Source of the DNA: Massilia sp. ZL223 | GTDB taxonomy: Bacteria > Pseudomonadota > Gammaproteobacteria > Burkholderiales > Burkholderiaceae_D | Assembly: GCF_018119395.1 (NCBI RefSeq) | Contig: NZ_JAGPWD010000025.1 | Location: 1 to 64,000 of the forward strand | Reading direction: 5' to 3' | Length of the DNA: 64,000 bases | Part shown: positions 16,953-27,767 of the stretch, piece after piece | Numbering within the stretch: position 1 is the first letter of the stretch | Layout of the letters: each line of letters opens with the position of its first letter | The notes under the pieces: generated by a model | Told to the model about the DNA's origin: nothing | What the model saw: only the letters and a program-made list of their open reading frames with translations | Databases searched by the model: none | Position numbers and translations under genes: made by a program

Positions 16953-19562
16953 ATGCCGACCCTGATCGTGTTTTGCCATCTGCGCTGGGATTTCGTTTTC
17001 CAGCGCCCCCAGCACCTGATGACCCGTCTGGCGGAACACTATAACGTCCTCTTCGTCGAAGAGCCGGTGTACAGCGAGGGACAGGCACACCTGCAGAAAA
17101 CGGCCGTCGCGCCGAACATCACGGTGTGCCGCCCGCATACCGCCATCCACGCACCGGGCTTCCACGACGACCAGCTCCCGACCCTGCAGACCCTGCTGAA
17201 GGACCTGGTCCCGGACGGCGAACAGCCGATCGTCTGGTTCTACACCCCGATGGCCCTGCCGCTGCTGCAAGGCCTGCACCCATCCAAGGTCATCTACGAC
17301 TGCATGGACGAACTGGCGGCGTTCAAGAATGCGCCCAAACAGCTGCTGCAACGCGAGAGCGCCTTGCTGAACATCGCCGACCTGGTCTTCACCGGCGGCC
17401 CGAGCCTGTACCAGTCCAAGCGCGACCGCCATGCGAACGCGCACTGCTTCTCGAGCAGCGTGGACGCCAAGCACTTCCGCCAGGCCCAGGACCGCGACAT
17501 CTCGCATCCGGACCAGGCCCACATCCCGCATCCGCGCCTGGGCTTCTACGGCGTCATCGACGAGCGCTTCGACACCGAGCTGGTGCGCGCCATGGCCGAG
17601 GCCCATCCGGAATGGAACATCGTGCTGGTCGGCCCGGTGGTCAAGATCGACCCGGCCCACCTGCCGCAAGGCCCGAACATCCACTACATGGGCCAGCGCA
17701 ACTACCCGGACCTGCCCAAGTTCCTGGCCGGCTGGGATGTCTGCCTGCTGCCGTTCGCGCTGAACGAGTCGACCAAGTTCATCAGCCCGACCAAGGTGCT
17801 GGAATACATGGCGGCCGAGCTGCCCTCGGTCTCGACCTCGATCACCGACGTCAAGGTGCCCTACGGCGACGTAGTGGCGATCGCCGACGGCGCCAAGGAC
17901 TATATCGCCGCCTGCGAACGCATGCTGGCGATGACCGAAGGCGACAAGCTCAAGATGGCCAAGCGCATGCGCGAAGTGGTGGCCGGCACCTCCTGGGACC
18001 TTACCGCCGGCCGCATGCACGAGCTGATCCGGAACGTGGTGCCGGGCAACCGCGCCCAGCGCCTGTCGGCGGCGAACCCGGAGGCCCTGCCGGCCACGGT
18101 CAATCCGCTGCCGCTGGCCAAGAGCGCCAAGTCTTCGTACCGCAATATCGTGATCGGCAGCGGCCCGACCGGCCTGTCGGCGGCCTACCACCTGGACGCG
18201 GACACCCTGGTGCTGGAGCGTAACGCCACGATCGGCGGCTGGTGCCGCTCGATCCAGGACAAGGGCTTCACCTTCGATTACGCCGGCCACATCATGTTCT
18301 CGAACGACCCCTACGTCCTCAAGATGTACGACGTGCTGCTGGGCGATAACGTGCACTGGCAGAACCGCGAAGCCTGGGTCTACAGCAAGAACGTCTACAC
18401 CCGCTATCCCTTCCAGGGCGCGCTCTACGGCCTGCCGCCGAAGGTAATCAGCGAATGCGTGATGGGCGCCATCGAGGCGCGCTACGGCGACAATGGCGCG
18501 GACGAGCAGGAGGCCCGCCAGATCGACGACTGCTGCGCCGACGGCACCCTGGACGCCTGCAACACCGACAAGTCGGTGAAGGGCGAGGTCAAGAACTTCG
18601 AACAGTTCATCTACAAGGTGTGGGGCAAGGGCATCGCCAAGCATTTCGCCATCCCCTACAACAAGAAGATCTGGACCGTGCCGCTGAACGAGATGGAAAC
18701 CTCGTGGCTGGGCGGACGCGTGCCGCTGCCGAACCTGGAAGAGATCATCCAGGGCGCGCTGGAGCCGGTCGCCAAGCCGATGGGCCCGAACGCCCGCTTC
18801 GGCTACCCGCTCAAGGGCGGCTTCCAGGCCCTGATGAACGGCTTCCTGCCCCACATCCAGGGCAAGATCGAGACCAATGCCGACGTGGTGCAGGTGCTGC
18901 CGCGCGAACACGTGGTCGCGCTGGCCGACGGCCGCCGCTTCCGCTACGACCAGCTGGTCTCGACCATGCCGCTGCCGGAACTGATCCGCGTGATCGGCGA
19001 CCAGGCGCCGGAAGAAGTGCGTGCGGCCGCCAAGGGCCTGCGCCACGTGTCGATCCGCTGCGTGAACATCGGCATCGACCGTCCGAACGCGACCGACAAG
19101 CACTGGATCTACTACCCGGAAGACAGCATCTTCCACCGCATCTTCGTGCAGGGCAACGCCAGCCCGGAATGCAACCCGCCGGGCGGCTTCGGTTTCACCT
19201 GCGAGATCTCGTACTCGCCGCACAAACCGCTGCCGGTCGAGGGCGAGGCACTGATCCAGCGTGCGATCGAGGACTGCCGCAAGGTGGGCATGATCCAGGA
19301 AGGCGACACTATCCTGTGCGCCAACCAGGTCGACATGCCGATCGCCTACGTGCTGTACGACCACAACCGTGCAAAGAATGTCGAGATCTGCAAGAACTGG
19401 CTGAAGCAGCATGACATCACGCTGGCGGGCCGTTACAGCGAGTGGGAGTACTACAACTCGGATCACGCTCTGCTGGCCGGCAAGAAGGCGGCGGAGGCGA
19501 TCGGGGGTGGGGTGCACCAGACGGCGGCTTCGGCGAAGGCTGTGGGGGCGAAGGCGGAGTAA
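16953..19562 (+). CDS. fused glycosyltransferase and FAD-dependent amine-oxidase/UDP-galactopyranose-mutase-like protein
   Basis: This 869-residue protein joins two enzymes. Residues about 1-385 are a GT-B glycosyltransferase-like domain: HLRWDFVFQRPQHLMTRLA at the N-terminus, YDCMDELAAF in the middle, and the nucleotide-sugar motif FISPTKVLEYMAAELPSVST near residue 276-295. Residues about 397-869 are an FAD enzyme with a dinucleotide-binding motif (VIGSGPTGLSAAYHL), followed by GGWCRS and the aromatic FDYAGHIMFS segment. These resemble UDP-galactopyranose mutase or protoporphyrinogen-oxidase-like proteins. A cysteine-containing insert (DDCCADGTLDAC) lies near residue 530. It probably makes or transfers an unusual sugar for a surface glycan, but it stands apart from other glycan genes. 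The start has AAAGGAAA seven bases upstream. Confidence 0.85.
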   Translation: MPTLIVFCHLRWDFVFQRPQHLMTRLAEHYNVLFVEEPVYSEGQAHLQKTAVAPNITVCRPHTAIHAPGFHDDQLPTLQTLLKDLVPDGEQPIVWFYTPMALPLLQGLHPSKVIYDCMDELAAFKNAPKQLLQRESALLNIADLVFTGGPSLYQSKRDRHANAHCFSSSVDAKHFRQAQDRDISHPDQAHIPHPRLGFYGVIDERFDTELVRAMAEAHPEWNIVLVGPVVKIDPAHLPQGPNIHYMGQRNYPDLPKFLAGWDVCLLPFALNESTKFISPTKVLEYMAAELPSVSTSITDVKVPYGDVVAIADGAKDYIAACERMLAMTEGDKLKMAKRMREVVAGTSWDLTAGRMHELIRNVVPGNRAQRLSAANPEALPATVNPLPLAKSAKSSYRNIVIGSGPTGLSAAYHLDADTLVLERNATIGGWCRSIQDKGFTFDYAGHIMFSNDPYVLKMYDVLLGDNVHWQNREAWVYSKNVYTRYPFQGALYGLPPKVISECVMGAIEARYGDNGADEQEARQIDDCCADGTLDACNTDKSVKGEVKNFEQFIYKVWGKGIAKHFAIPYNKKIWTVPLNEMETSWLGGRVPLPNLEEIIQGALEPVAKPMGPNARFGYPLKGGFQALMNGFLPHIQGKIETNADVVQVLPREHVVALADGRRFRYDQLVSTMPLPELIRVIGDQAPEEVRAAAKGLRHVSIRCVNIGIDRPNATDKHWIYYPEDSIFHRIFVQGNASPECNPPGGFGFTCEISYSPHKPLPVEGEALIQRAIEDCRKVGMIQEGDTILCANQVDMPIAYVLYDHNRAKNVEICKNWLKQHDITLAGRYSEWEYYNSDHALLAGKKAAEAIGGGVHQTAASAKAVGAKAE

Positions 19563-19581
19563 TTCCTTCAGCTCGTGTAAG

Positions 19582-19611
19582 AAAGCCGCGGTCGAACCCT
19601 GCGGCTTTTTT
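19582..19611 (+). terminator. rho-independent terminator after the fusion gene
   Basis: An 8-base stem (AAAGCCGC / GCGGCTTT) with an 11-base loop is followed directly by a run of Ts, 20 bases after the stop codon. Confidence 0.85.
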
Positions 19612-19648
19612 CGTTTACCTTGCTGCGTGATTTGGTGGCTGCGGTGCG

Positions 19649-19758
19649 AACTTGGGTCCCCGCCTGCGCGGGGATGACGTATTACGGTAGCGGGCCAAAA
19701 GCTTCATCGTAGCCCGCTACTTCTGAACGTCATCCCCGCGAAGGCGGGGACCCAAGTT
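19649..19758. repeat. REP-like inverted repeat, 110 bases
   Basis: Two 32-base arms, 19649-19680 and 19727-19758, are reverse complements with one mismatch. Each arm also folds on itself (CCCCGC / GCGGGG). Between them an inner stem GTAGCGGG / CCCGCTAC (19687-19694, 19713-19720) closes a short loop. The arm sequence (ttgggtccccgcc...) is of the type seen in extragenic palindromic repeats of many proteobacteria. It sits between two convergent terminators and carries no gene. Confidence 0.8.
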
Positions 19759-19786
19759 GACTTTACTACGAACACCCACGAAAAAA

Positions 19787-19825
19787 GACCGGCAGCCACG
19801 CCCCAAAAGAGCGCCGCTGCCGGTC
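19787..19825 (-). terminator. rho-independent terminator of the KGG-domain gene
   Basis: On the minus strand GACCGGCAGC (19825-19816) pairs with GCTGCCGGTC (19796-19787) and is followed by six Ts. It lies about 34 bases past the stop of the gene at 19859-20194. Confidence 0.85.
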
Positions 19826-19858
19826 CAGCCATCCCGTGCGAGATGTTACGGGAAGATC

Positions 19859-20194
19859 TTAGCGATTACCGCCGCCATTCCCGCCTCCACGGCTGCCGCC
19901 GCTGCCGCTCTGGCGGTTGCCGTCATTCTTGTGGCTCATGCGGCCGGCCTCGCGAGCCTCCTGCGAGTTGAACTCGTGGGCGTTGCCCGACGCGTGGGCG
20001 GCGCGGCCGCCCTGCGAGGCGATCTCGCGCTGGCGTTGCGGGTCCATCGAGGCGAAGCCGCGGTTGCTGCCCGAGCCGCTCTGGCTGTTGCCCTGGCTGC
20101 CGCTCTGGCTGTTGCCGCGGCTGCCGCTGCTCGAGGAGCGGCCGCCTTGCGAAGCGATCCCGCGCTTGCTGCTTGCTTGTTTGTTCGATGCCAT
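19859..20194 (-). CDS. KGG-repeat (YciG/Con-10-like) stress protein
   Basis: This 111-residue hydrophilic, glycine/serine-rich and probably disordered protein carries KGG-type motifs: KRGIASQGGR near the N-terminus and the fuller REIASQGGRAAHASGNAHEF followed by REAGRMSHKN. Such proteins (E. coli YciG, fungal con-10) are general-stress or starvation-induced; the molecular role is not established. Middle and C-terminal parts are simple QSGSGS and GGGNGGG repeats. The start at ATG 20194 is fixed by AAGGAG seven bases upstream. It is monocistronic with its own terminator. Confidence 0.85.
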   Translation of the reverse strand: MASNKQASSKRGIASQGGRSSSSGSRGNSQSGSQGNSQSGSGSNRGFASMDPQRQREIASQGGRAAHASGNAHEFNSQEAREAGRMSHKNDGNRQSGSGGSRGGGNGGGNR

Positions 20195-20365
20195 GATCGT
20201 CTCCTTTATCAATGACACGGTGAGTGGAGTGCCTGCCCGGCGGCGGTGTGAGGGCACCGCAATCGGGGAGGCGTCGAGTTCATGTTAGGACACCGACAAG
20301 CAGGCCGGAATAGGACCCGGCAGCCCGGCCATGTAGGAAGAGTCCGGCTAACTTAGCCATACAAA

Positions 20366-21472
20366 TCAATGTTTTAGCTCATCAGTGCGCGGCACGGCGT
20401 GGGGCAGCCAGCCGCCCGCGGGGTCGGTCGGCTCCGCCACCCGGATCACCGACAGCGGGTGCGCGAACTGGATCCGCTCGCGCTCGAAGGCACGGTAGAT
20501 CTCCAGCAGGATGGCCTGCTGGGCGTCCATGTGCAGGATGTAGTCGGGACTCTTGAAGTGGTAGACGATTTCGAAGTCCAGCGACCACTCGCCGTAGCGG
20601 AAGAAGTGGGCGCGTTCGAAGTCGACATCGCCGCGGGCCGTGACGATGGCGCGCACCAGTTCGGGGATACGCGTCATCTGGGCGTCGCTGGCGCCGTAGG
20701 CCACGCGCAGGATGAAGGCAACGCGGCGCGACTGCATGCGCTTGTGGTTGTGGATCCGGCTCTTGAGCAGGTCGCTGTTGGAAAACACGATCTGCTCGCC
20801 GCCCAGGCCGCGCAGGCGGGTGGTCTTGAGGCCGATGTACTCGACCGCGCCGAGGGCGTCGCCGACGATGATGAAGTCGCCGATCTCGAAAGGCTTGTCG
20901 AGCATGATGGACAGCGAGGCGAACAGGTCGCCCAGGATGTTCTGGGTGGCCAGGGCCACCGCGATGCCGCCGATACCCAGGCTGGCCACCAGGGTGGTGA
21001 TGTTGAAGCCGAAGTTATCCAGCATCATCAGGAAGGCCACGGTCCAGACCACCAGGCGCATCATGAAGAACATGATGGTGCTCGAGGCCTTGCGGGCGCC
21101 GTCGCCATTCGCGCTCATGAACTGGGCGCGCCAGGCGCGCAGGCCGGAATCGCCCCAGATCCCCAGCTGCAGGATCAGCGCCGCCACCGCGATGCGCGAG
21201 ACGATCAAGCGGTAGTTGTCCGGGAGGACCAGGAACATGCTGCCCAGGTAGATGCCGATGGCGAGCAGGAAGACCAGGTAGGTCTTGGCCAGCATCTTGG
21301 TGACGAAATCGTCCAGCTTGCCGGCGGTGCGTTGCGAGAGCTCGTGCATCCTGCGCAGCGCGAATGCGCGCACCACATACATCGCGATGGTGCCGCCGAT
21401 GGCGACGCCGATCGCCATCATCCAGTCTTGCAGCGTATTGCCCAACAAATTACCAGGTACCAGAAAATCCAT
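20366..21472 (-). CDS. MscS-family small-conductance mechanosensitive channel
   Basis: This 368-residue inner-membrane protein releases osmolytes on hypo-osmotic shock. It shows four to five N-terminal membrane segments, then the pore-lining helix with the MscS pattern ITTLVASLGIGGIAVALATQ and NILGDLFASLSIMLDKPFEIGD. The MscS beta domain (GALGAVEYIGLKTTRLRGLGGEQIVFSNSDLL, positions about 20760-20860) and a C-terminal cytoplasmic domain follow. The start ATG 21472 follows GGGAG. The neighbours are a stress protein and a NUDIX gene transcribed away from it, with 129 bases between the two starts. Confidence 0.9.
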   Translation of the reverse strand: MDFLVPGNLLGNTLQDWMMAIGVAIGGTIAMYVVRAFALRRMHELSQRTAGKLDDFVTKMLAKTYLVFLLAIGIYLGSMFLVLPDNYRLIVSRIAVAALILQLGIWGDSGLRAWRAQFMSANGDGARKASSTIMFFMMRLVVWTVAFLMMLDNFGFNITTLVASLGIGGIAVALATQNILGDLFASLSIMLDKPFEIGDFIIVGDALGAVEYIGLKTTRLRGLGGEQIVFSNSDLLKSRIHNHKRMQSRRVAFILRVAYGASDAQMTRIPELVRAIVTARGDVDFERAHFFRYGEWSLDFEIVYHFKSPDYILHMDAQQAILLEIYRAFERERIQFAHPLSVIRVAEPTDPAGGWLPHAVPRTDELKH

Positions 21473-21601
21473 GCAGTACTCCCGTGCAGCCAAGCGAATC
21501 AAGCCGCTAGTTTGCGGTGCGCACGCCCAACAGCGCGCACAATTGACAAGCCTGATCGCCGGCCGATACATTGAACCTTTGCATCGTTCACCCTTCTCAG
21601 C

Positions 21602-22027
21602 ATGGCGAAATTCACGGTTTCCTGCGGCACCCTGGTAGTCAATCCCCGGGGCGAACTGCTGCTCTGCCACGTCACCGACACGCCCAAGTGGGATATCCCG
21701 AAGGGCATGCGCGACCCTGGCGAAACCGAGCTGGAGGCGGCGGTGCGCGAGCTGCGCGAGGAGGCGGGCCTCGAATTCGCGGCGGAGGCCTTCCGCGACC
21801 TGGGACCCTTCGAGTACCGGCGCGACAAGCGCCTGCATCTCTACCTGGTGCGTTCCGGCCCGGAGCTCGACAGTCTCGACCACCTGCATTGCAGCAGCTA
21901 CTTCCCGCACCATACGACCGGTGCGCCGACACCGGAAATGGATGGCTACCGCTGGGCCGCGCGCGAGGAGGTCGCCAGCCTGTGCTGGCCGCGCATGGCC
22001 GAGGTCCTGCTCGGGATCGCCTGGTAG
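21602..22027 (+). CDS. NUDIX hydrolase
   Basis: NUDIX enzymes cleave nucleoside diphosphates linked to another group. The 141-residue protein carries a textbook NUDIX box: GMRDPGE, then seven residues, then RELREEAGL (about residues 35-57). It also has the N-terminal FTVSCGTLVVN strand and KWDIPKG typical of the family. The C-terminal part is short. Substrate cannot be predicted; small single-domain members often act on damaged nucleotides or dinucleoside polyphosphates. It is the only gene of its unit; a minus-strand kinase gene ends 10 bases past its stop. Confidence 0.88.
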   Translation: MAKFTVSCGTLVVNPRGELLLCHVTDTPKWDIPKGMRDPGETELEAAVRELREEAGLEFAAEAFRDLGPFEYRRDKRLHLYLVRSGPELDSLDHLHCSSYFPHHTTGAPTPEMDGYRWAAREEVASLCWPRMAEVLLGIAW

Positions 22028-22037
22028 GCCCGCTGCG

Positions 22038-24428
<2,391 letters not shown>

Positions 24429-24628
24429 GTAGGCGTCTGGTCGGAGCCGGGCAGGCAGGCTCCATGGCTGTGATCACTTGGACAATCTAAGCGGGCATCC
24501 CCGCGCTGTCAACGTCTGTTTTGCGCGACCCGCGGCGGGTACCCGCGGCGGGCGGTGCGCCCTCCGTTTTGCTTTGCCGGTAGTATCTTTTTCGCTGGTA
24601 GCAGCATGCCGGTTCAGAGGAGGAAAGC

Positions 24629-25474
24629 ATGGAAGCAAGGATGGAAAAAAGCACGGCGGCCCACTACGACGTGGCCGAGATCATGGGCGGCCTGTACGGC
24701 GACGGCATCATCGCCTGCCGCGGCGCCTTCAGCCGGGAATGGGTCGAGCGCCTCGGCGCCGACATCGCCACGCTGTTCGACGAGGCCCGCGCGCGGCCGG
24801 GCGGCGCACTGGAGCGCGGCCCCAACCGCTACTATGTCGAGGTCCACCCCGAGCGCCTGTCGGGCTTCCTCGAGCTCGTTACCCACCCATGGGTGACGGC
24901 GGTCTGCCGCGCGGTGCTGGGGCCGGACTACAAGATCGTCGAGATCGGCTTCGACGTGCCCGGACCGGGAGCGATGCACCAGCCCTGGCACCGCGATTTC
25001 GCGTCGCCGCCCGAGACCCTGGCCGGCCGGCGTCTGAGTTCGCTCGCCTTCAACCTCACGACCGTCGACGTCACCGAGGACATGGGCCCCTTCGAAATCG
25101 CGCCCGGCACCCAGTGGGACGAGCTGGCGGGCGGCGACCCGATGTTCCCGCCGCAGGGCACCTGGTCGCGCTACGAGGAGCGGGCCCAGCGCAAGCTGCC
25201 GAAGATGGGCGACATCTCGGCCCGCTCGGCCCTGACCATCCACCGCGGCACCGCCAATATGTCGGACCGTTCGCGCCCGGTGCTGGTGCTCGGCACCGAA
25301 GCGCCCGACTGCACCAGCCTGGTCAAGCACGACCTGCAGGTCTCGCGCGCCTTCCACGCCAGCCTGCCGCTGGAAGTGGCGCGCCACCTGAACTGCCGCG
25401 TGATGGACGAGCTGGAGCCGATCTACCAGGCCCACACGATCGAGGGCCTGCGCATGGGCCTGTCGATGGGGTAG
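24629..25474 (+). CDS. Phytanoyl-CoA-dioxygenase-family Fe(II)/2-oxoglutarate oxygenase
   Basis: This 281-residue enzyme has the non-haem iron facial triad of the PhyH family: His121-x-Asp123 in PWHRDF and a distal His205 in LTIHRGTANMS, followed by the 2-oxoglutarate-binding Arg in SDRSRPVLVLG. Family members hydroxylate diverse small molecules, lipids or natural products; the substrate here is unknown and no biosynthetic cluster surrounds it. The start ATG 24629 is fixed by GAGGAGGAAAGC. The neighbours are unrelated, and it converges with the small gene at 25511. Confidence 0.82.
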   Translation: MEARMEKSTAAHYDVAEIMGGLYGDGIIACRGAFSREWVERLGADIATLFDEARARPGGALERGPNRYYVEVHPERLSGFLELVTHPWVTAVCRAVLGPDYKIVEIGFDVPGPGAMHQPWHRDFASPPETLAGRRLSSLAFNLTTVDVTEDMGPFEIAPGTQWDELAGGDPMFPPQGTWSRYEERAQRKLPKMGDISARSALTIHRGTANMSDRSRPVLVLGTEAPDCTSLVKHDLQVSRAFHASLPLEVARHLNCRVMDELEPIYQAHTIEGLRMGLSMG

Positions 25475-25510
25475 GGAGGGGGCCGCGCACCTGTGGCGCG
25501 CGGCGAAGAA

Positions 25511-25789
25511 CTATTCCTGGCCGGATGGCTTGTCCGGAACCGGCTGGGACGGTACGGGCGTCTTGAGGCCCTCGGGGATGGCGTCGGCGATGCCGTTCTT
25601 CGGGCCCTGGCCGACGCGGCGCGCCTCGTCCGATTGCTGGTCCAGGTTCACTTCCTCGGCCACGTCGAAGCGGCCGTCCTCGGCGCCGCCCTCGCCGGGC
25701 AGCATGTTGTCGGAGCGCTTGTCCTTCCCTCCGCCGAGCACTTCGCTGAAGGGTTCCTTCTGGTCTGCAGACTGTTTTGGGTCGGCCAT
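25511..25789 (-). CDS. small hydrophilic hypothetical protein
   Basis: This 92-residue, acidic, proline/glycine-rich and probably disordered protein has no recognised domain, membrane segment or signal peptide. It begins MADPKQSADQKEPFSEVLGG and ends in a proline-rich tail (PVPSQPVPDKPSGQE). A strong AGGAGG site precedes ATG 25789, so it is very likely translated. I do not recognise it; its style resembles the small stress-type proteins at 19859 and 52522. Confidence 0.65.
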   Translation of the reverse strand: MADPKQSADQKEPFSEVLGGGKDKRSDNMLPGEGGAEDGRFDVAEEVNLDQQSDEARRVGQGPKNGIADAIPEGLKTPVPSQPVPDKPSGQE

Positions 25790-25855
25790 GCTGTCCTCCT
25801 GGAATCGATTCGGGTTGCCCCGATTATCCCTTAGCCACCTGCCCCCGGGCGCACG

Positions 25856-26137
25856 CTACCGTCCCTTGTCCTTCTGCGGCAAGTTCTTTTCCAGGATCGC
25901 CCACAGGATCAGGCCGTAGGCCAGCAGGCGGATCAGGTAGTGCAGCGGCGAATCTTCGCCGCCCTGGTCGCGCAGCACCGCGTACAGGCGGTGCACACCC
26001 TGGATCGCGAAGGAGAGCGCGAACCACAGGAAGAAGCGGTCGGCCGAGCTGCGCCAGAAGCGGATGAAGAACAGGGCGATGGTCAGCGAGGCCATCGCGA
26101 TGGCGCCGCTGAGGAGATCGTTCATTGGATCAATCAT
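25856..26137 (-). CDS. small membrane protein, DUF5985-like
   Basis: This 93-residue protein has three predicted membrane helices (AMASLTIALFFIRFW, FFLWFALSFAIQGVHRLYAVL, LIRLLAYGLILWAILE). It resembles DUF5985, small membrane proteins of unknown role that occur as adjacent pairs. Its start ATGATTGA overlaps the stop of the upstream paralog-like gene by 8 bases. It is third in a minus-strand operon with 26389-26781 and 26130-26387. Confidence 0.72.
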   Translation of the reverse strand: MIDPMNDLLSGAIAMASLTIALFFIRFWRSSADRFFLWFALSFAIQGVHRLYAVLRDQGGEDSPLHYLIRLLAYGLILWAILEKNLPQKDKGR

Positions 26138-26387
26138 TTTCGTAGATCAAGCCGTACAAGAGGAGCAGGCAGGCCAGCAGGGCGCTGATCAGCCGCAGCA
26201 GCATGAAGTCGACAGATGGAAACACCACCTTGTCCAGCAGCAGGAACAGGTTGTTGACGGTCATGACCGCGAAGCAGGAGCCGCTCCAGAACAGCAGGCG
26301 GTAGCGGGTGCGGCGGTAGCTGCTGAACAGCAGCCAGGCGCAGGCCAGCGAGGTCAGGATGCAGAGGGTGTAGATGATCTCACCCAT
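26130..26387 (-). CDS. small membrane protein, DUF5985-like (first of pair)
   Basis: This 85-residue protein has three hydrophobic helices (TLCILTSLACAWLLFSSY, LLFWSGSCFAVMTVNNLFLLLDKVV, LLRLISALLACLLLLYGLIY) separated by short basic loops. The SGSCFAVMTVNNLFLLLD segment lines up with FALSFAIQGVHRLYAVLRD of the next protein, so the two look like diverged duplicates. An AAAGGA site lies upstream. It begins one base after the stop of the winged-helix-like gene and overlaps the following gene by 8 bases; its function is unknown. Confidence 0.72.
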   Translation of the reverse strand: MGEIIYTLCILTSLACAWLLFSSYRRTRYRLLFWSGSCFAVMTVNNLFLLLDKVVFPSVDFMLLRLISALLACLLLLYGLIYEND

Positions 26388-26388
26388 A

Positions 26389-26781
26389 TCAGGTGTCCTT
26401 TCGCAAACGGAAGGCGTCGGCGAATTTCTGTGCCTTCCGGTCGAGGGTGGAATGGATCAGGTGGGTCACTTCCACCAGGTGCCTGGCGTAGAGCTCGGCA
26501 AGACGGTCGACCAGCTCGCGCAGCGCCTCGCTGGCCGGCGCATAGCAATAGGCGTGCGCGGCCGGCGCGTCGCAAGGGCGCGCCATGCCCGCGGTGCACA
26601 GCTCGTCGAGCAGGCCCTGGGCGACCTTCTCGCGGATGTAGAGCCGTCCGGCCAGCGCCGCGCCGTCCCATTGCTGCCCGGGTGAGGCGCGCAACAGGAG
26701 CAGGGCTTCCAGGAACGGTACGGAGGGCACGCTCGTCAGGACGAAGCGCCGCAGGTCCTCCGGGATCTCCGCGTGTGTCAT
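26389..26781 (-). CDS. winged-helix-like hypothetical protein
   Basis: This 130-residue soluble protein may contain a winged-helix fold at about residues 20-85 (FLEALLLLRASPGQQWDGAALAGRLYIREKVAQGLLDELCTAGM), with a possible recognition helix around REKVAQGLLDELC. The C-terminus is helical (LVDRLAELYARHLVEVTHLIHSTLDRK), suggesting dimerisation. It leads the operon encoding the two small membrane proteins and could be its regulator. The upstream region is AT-rich. Family not recognised with certainty. Confidence 0.68.
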   Translation of the reverse strand: MTHAEIPEDLRRFVLTSVPSVPFLEALLLLRASPGQQWDGAALAGRLYIREKVAQGLLDELCTAGMARPCDAPAAHAYCYAPASEALRELVDRLAELYARHLVEVTHLIHSTLDRKAQKFADAFRLRKDT

Positions 26782-26963
26782 GCGTGAATCATGTGTTTCC
26801 GTGAAGGAAATTTTTGATTGGAAAACACAAATTCTAGATCATTCTTTTTTGCAATGCACTTTCAATCGTGCGCGGCTCCATGCGATCGCAATGCTCATCC
26901 ATATTTTGGCCGGAGATTGCGGTCGGCTAAAATGATCACACCAAGTCTTTGAGTTCGATCATC
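26782..26963. promoter_or_regulatory. AT-rich divergent promoter region
   Basis: The 182 bases between the minus-strand small-membrane-protein operon and the nuclease gene contain an AT-rich core at about 26800-26870, unlike the surrounding GC-rich DNA. This fits divergent promoters, but I cannot assign -35 and -10 boxes confidently. Confidence 0.4.
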
Positions 26964-27752
26964 ATGTTCCGTACGATCTTCGCGCGCCTGGCCATGGCCG
27001 GCGCGCTGCTCGCCGCCGGCGCCGTCCAGGCAGCCAGCTGCCCCGTCCATTATCTCGACGGCCGCGCGCCGGAAATCCGCAACCCCAAGCTGGCCACCGC
27101 CACGCGCGAGCTGTGCTACGGCGTGTTCGGCATCATGCATTCGGGCGTGACCCGCACGCCGCTGTGGTCGGCCGAATACCTGCGCGCGGACAACCTCGAG
27201 CGCGCCGAAGGCCTGGACCGCGACAACGCCTTCCACGCCGAGCCGCGCCTGCCCCAGGGCCAGCGCGCCGAGCTGTCCGACTACTCGCGCAGCGGCTTCG
27301 ACCGCGGCCACCTCGCGCCCAACGGCGACATGCCGGACCGCCGCACCCAGCGCGAGAGCTTCTCTCTGGCCAACATGGTGCCCCAGGACGGCGACCATAA
27401 CCGCCACATCTGGGCCCCGATCGAGCAAAGCGTGCGCAAGATGGCCAAGCGCGAAGGCGAGCTGTATGTGATTACCGGCCCGGCATTCCTGGGCACCAGC
27501 CTGCGCAAGGTCGGCAACGTGCTCGTGCCCAGCCACCTGTACAAGGTGGTGTACAGTCCGCGCCAGAAGGCGGCCGCCGCCTGGTTCGTCGAGAACCGCG
27601 CCGATGCGCCCATCCACGTGATCCCGGTGGCCGAGCTGGAACGCATCGTCGGCATCGAGCTCCTGCCTTCGCTCAGCCGGCAGCAGAAGGAGCGCATGCT
27701 GAAGCTGCCGAAGATCAAGCAGCGCAAGCCGCGCAACCACGGATACAACTAA
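26964..27752 (+). CDS. secreted DNA/RNA non-specific endonuclease (NUC1 family)
   Basis: This 262-residue exported nuclease has an N-terminal signal peptide (FARLAMAGALLAAGAVQAAS). The catalytic DRGH motif (DRGHLAPNGDM, His near residue 115) and the metal/substrate segment NMVPQ...NRHIW are followed by VITGPAF. This is the Serratia nuclease/NUC1 beta-beta-alpha-metal fold, which cuts DNA and RNA. It may serve nutrient recovery or periplasmic nucleic-acid clearance. I start at ATG 26964, which gives a clean signal peptide. A small gene follows 15 bases downstream. Confidence 0.9.
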   Translation: MFRTIFARLAMAGALLAAGAVQAASCPVHYLDGRAPEIRNPKLATATRELCYGVFGIMHSGVTRTPLWSAEYLRADNLERAEGLDRDNAFHAEPRLPQGQRAELSDYSRSGFDRGHLAPNGDMPDRRTQRESFSLANMVPQDGDHNRHIWAPIEQSVRKMAKREGELYVITGPAFLGTSLRKVGNVLVPSHLYKVVYSPRQKAAAAWFVENRADAPIHVIPVAELERIVGIELLPSLSRQQKERMLKLPKIKQRKPRNHGYN

Positions 27753-27767
27753 TCACGGAGTTCGCCC

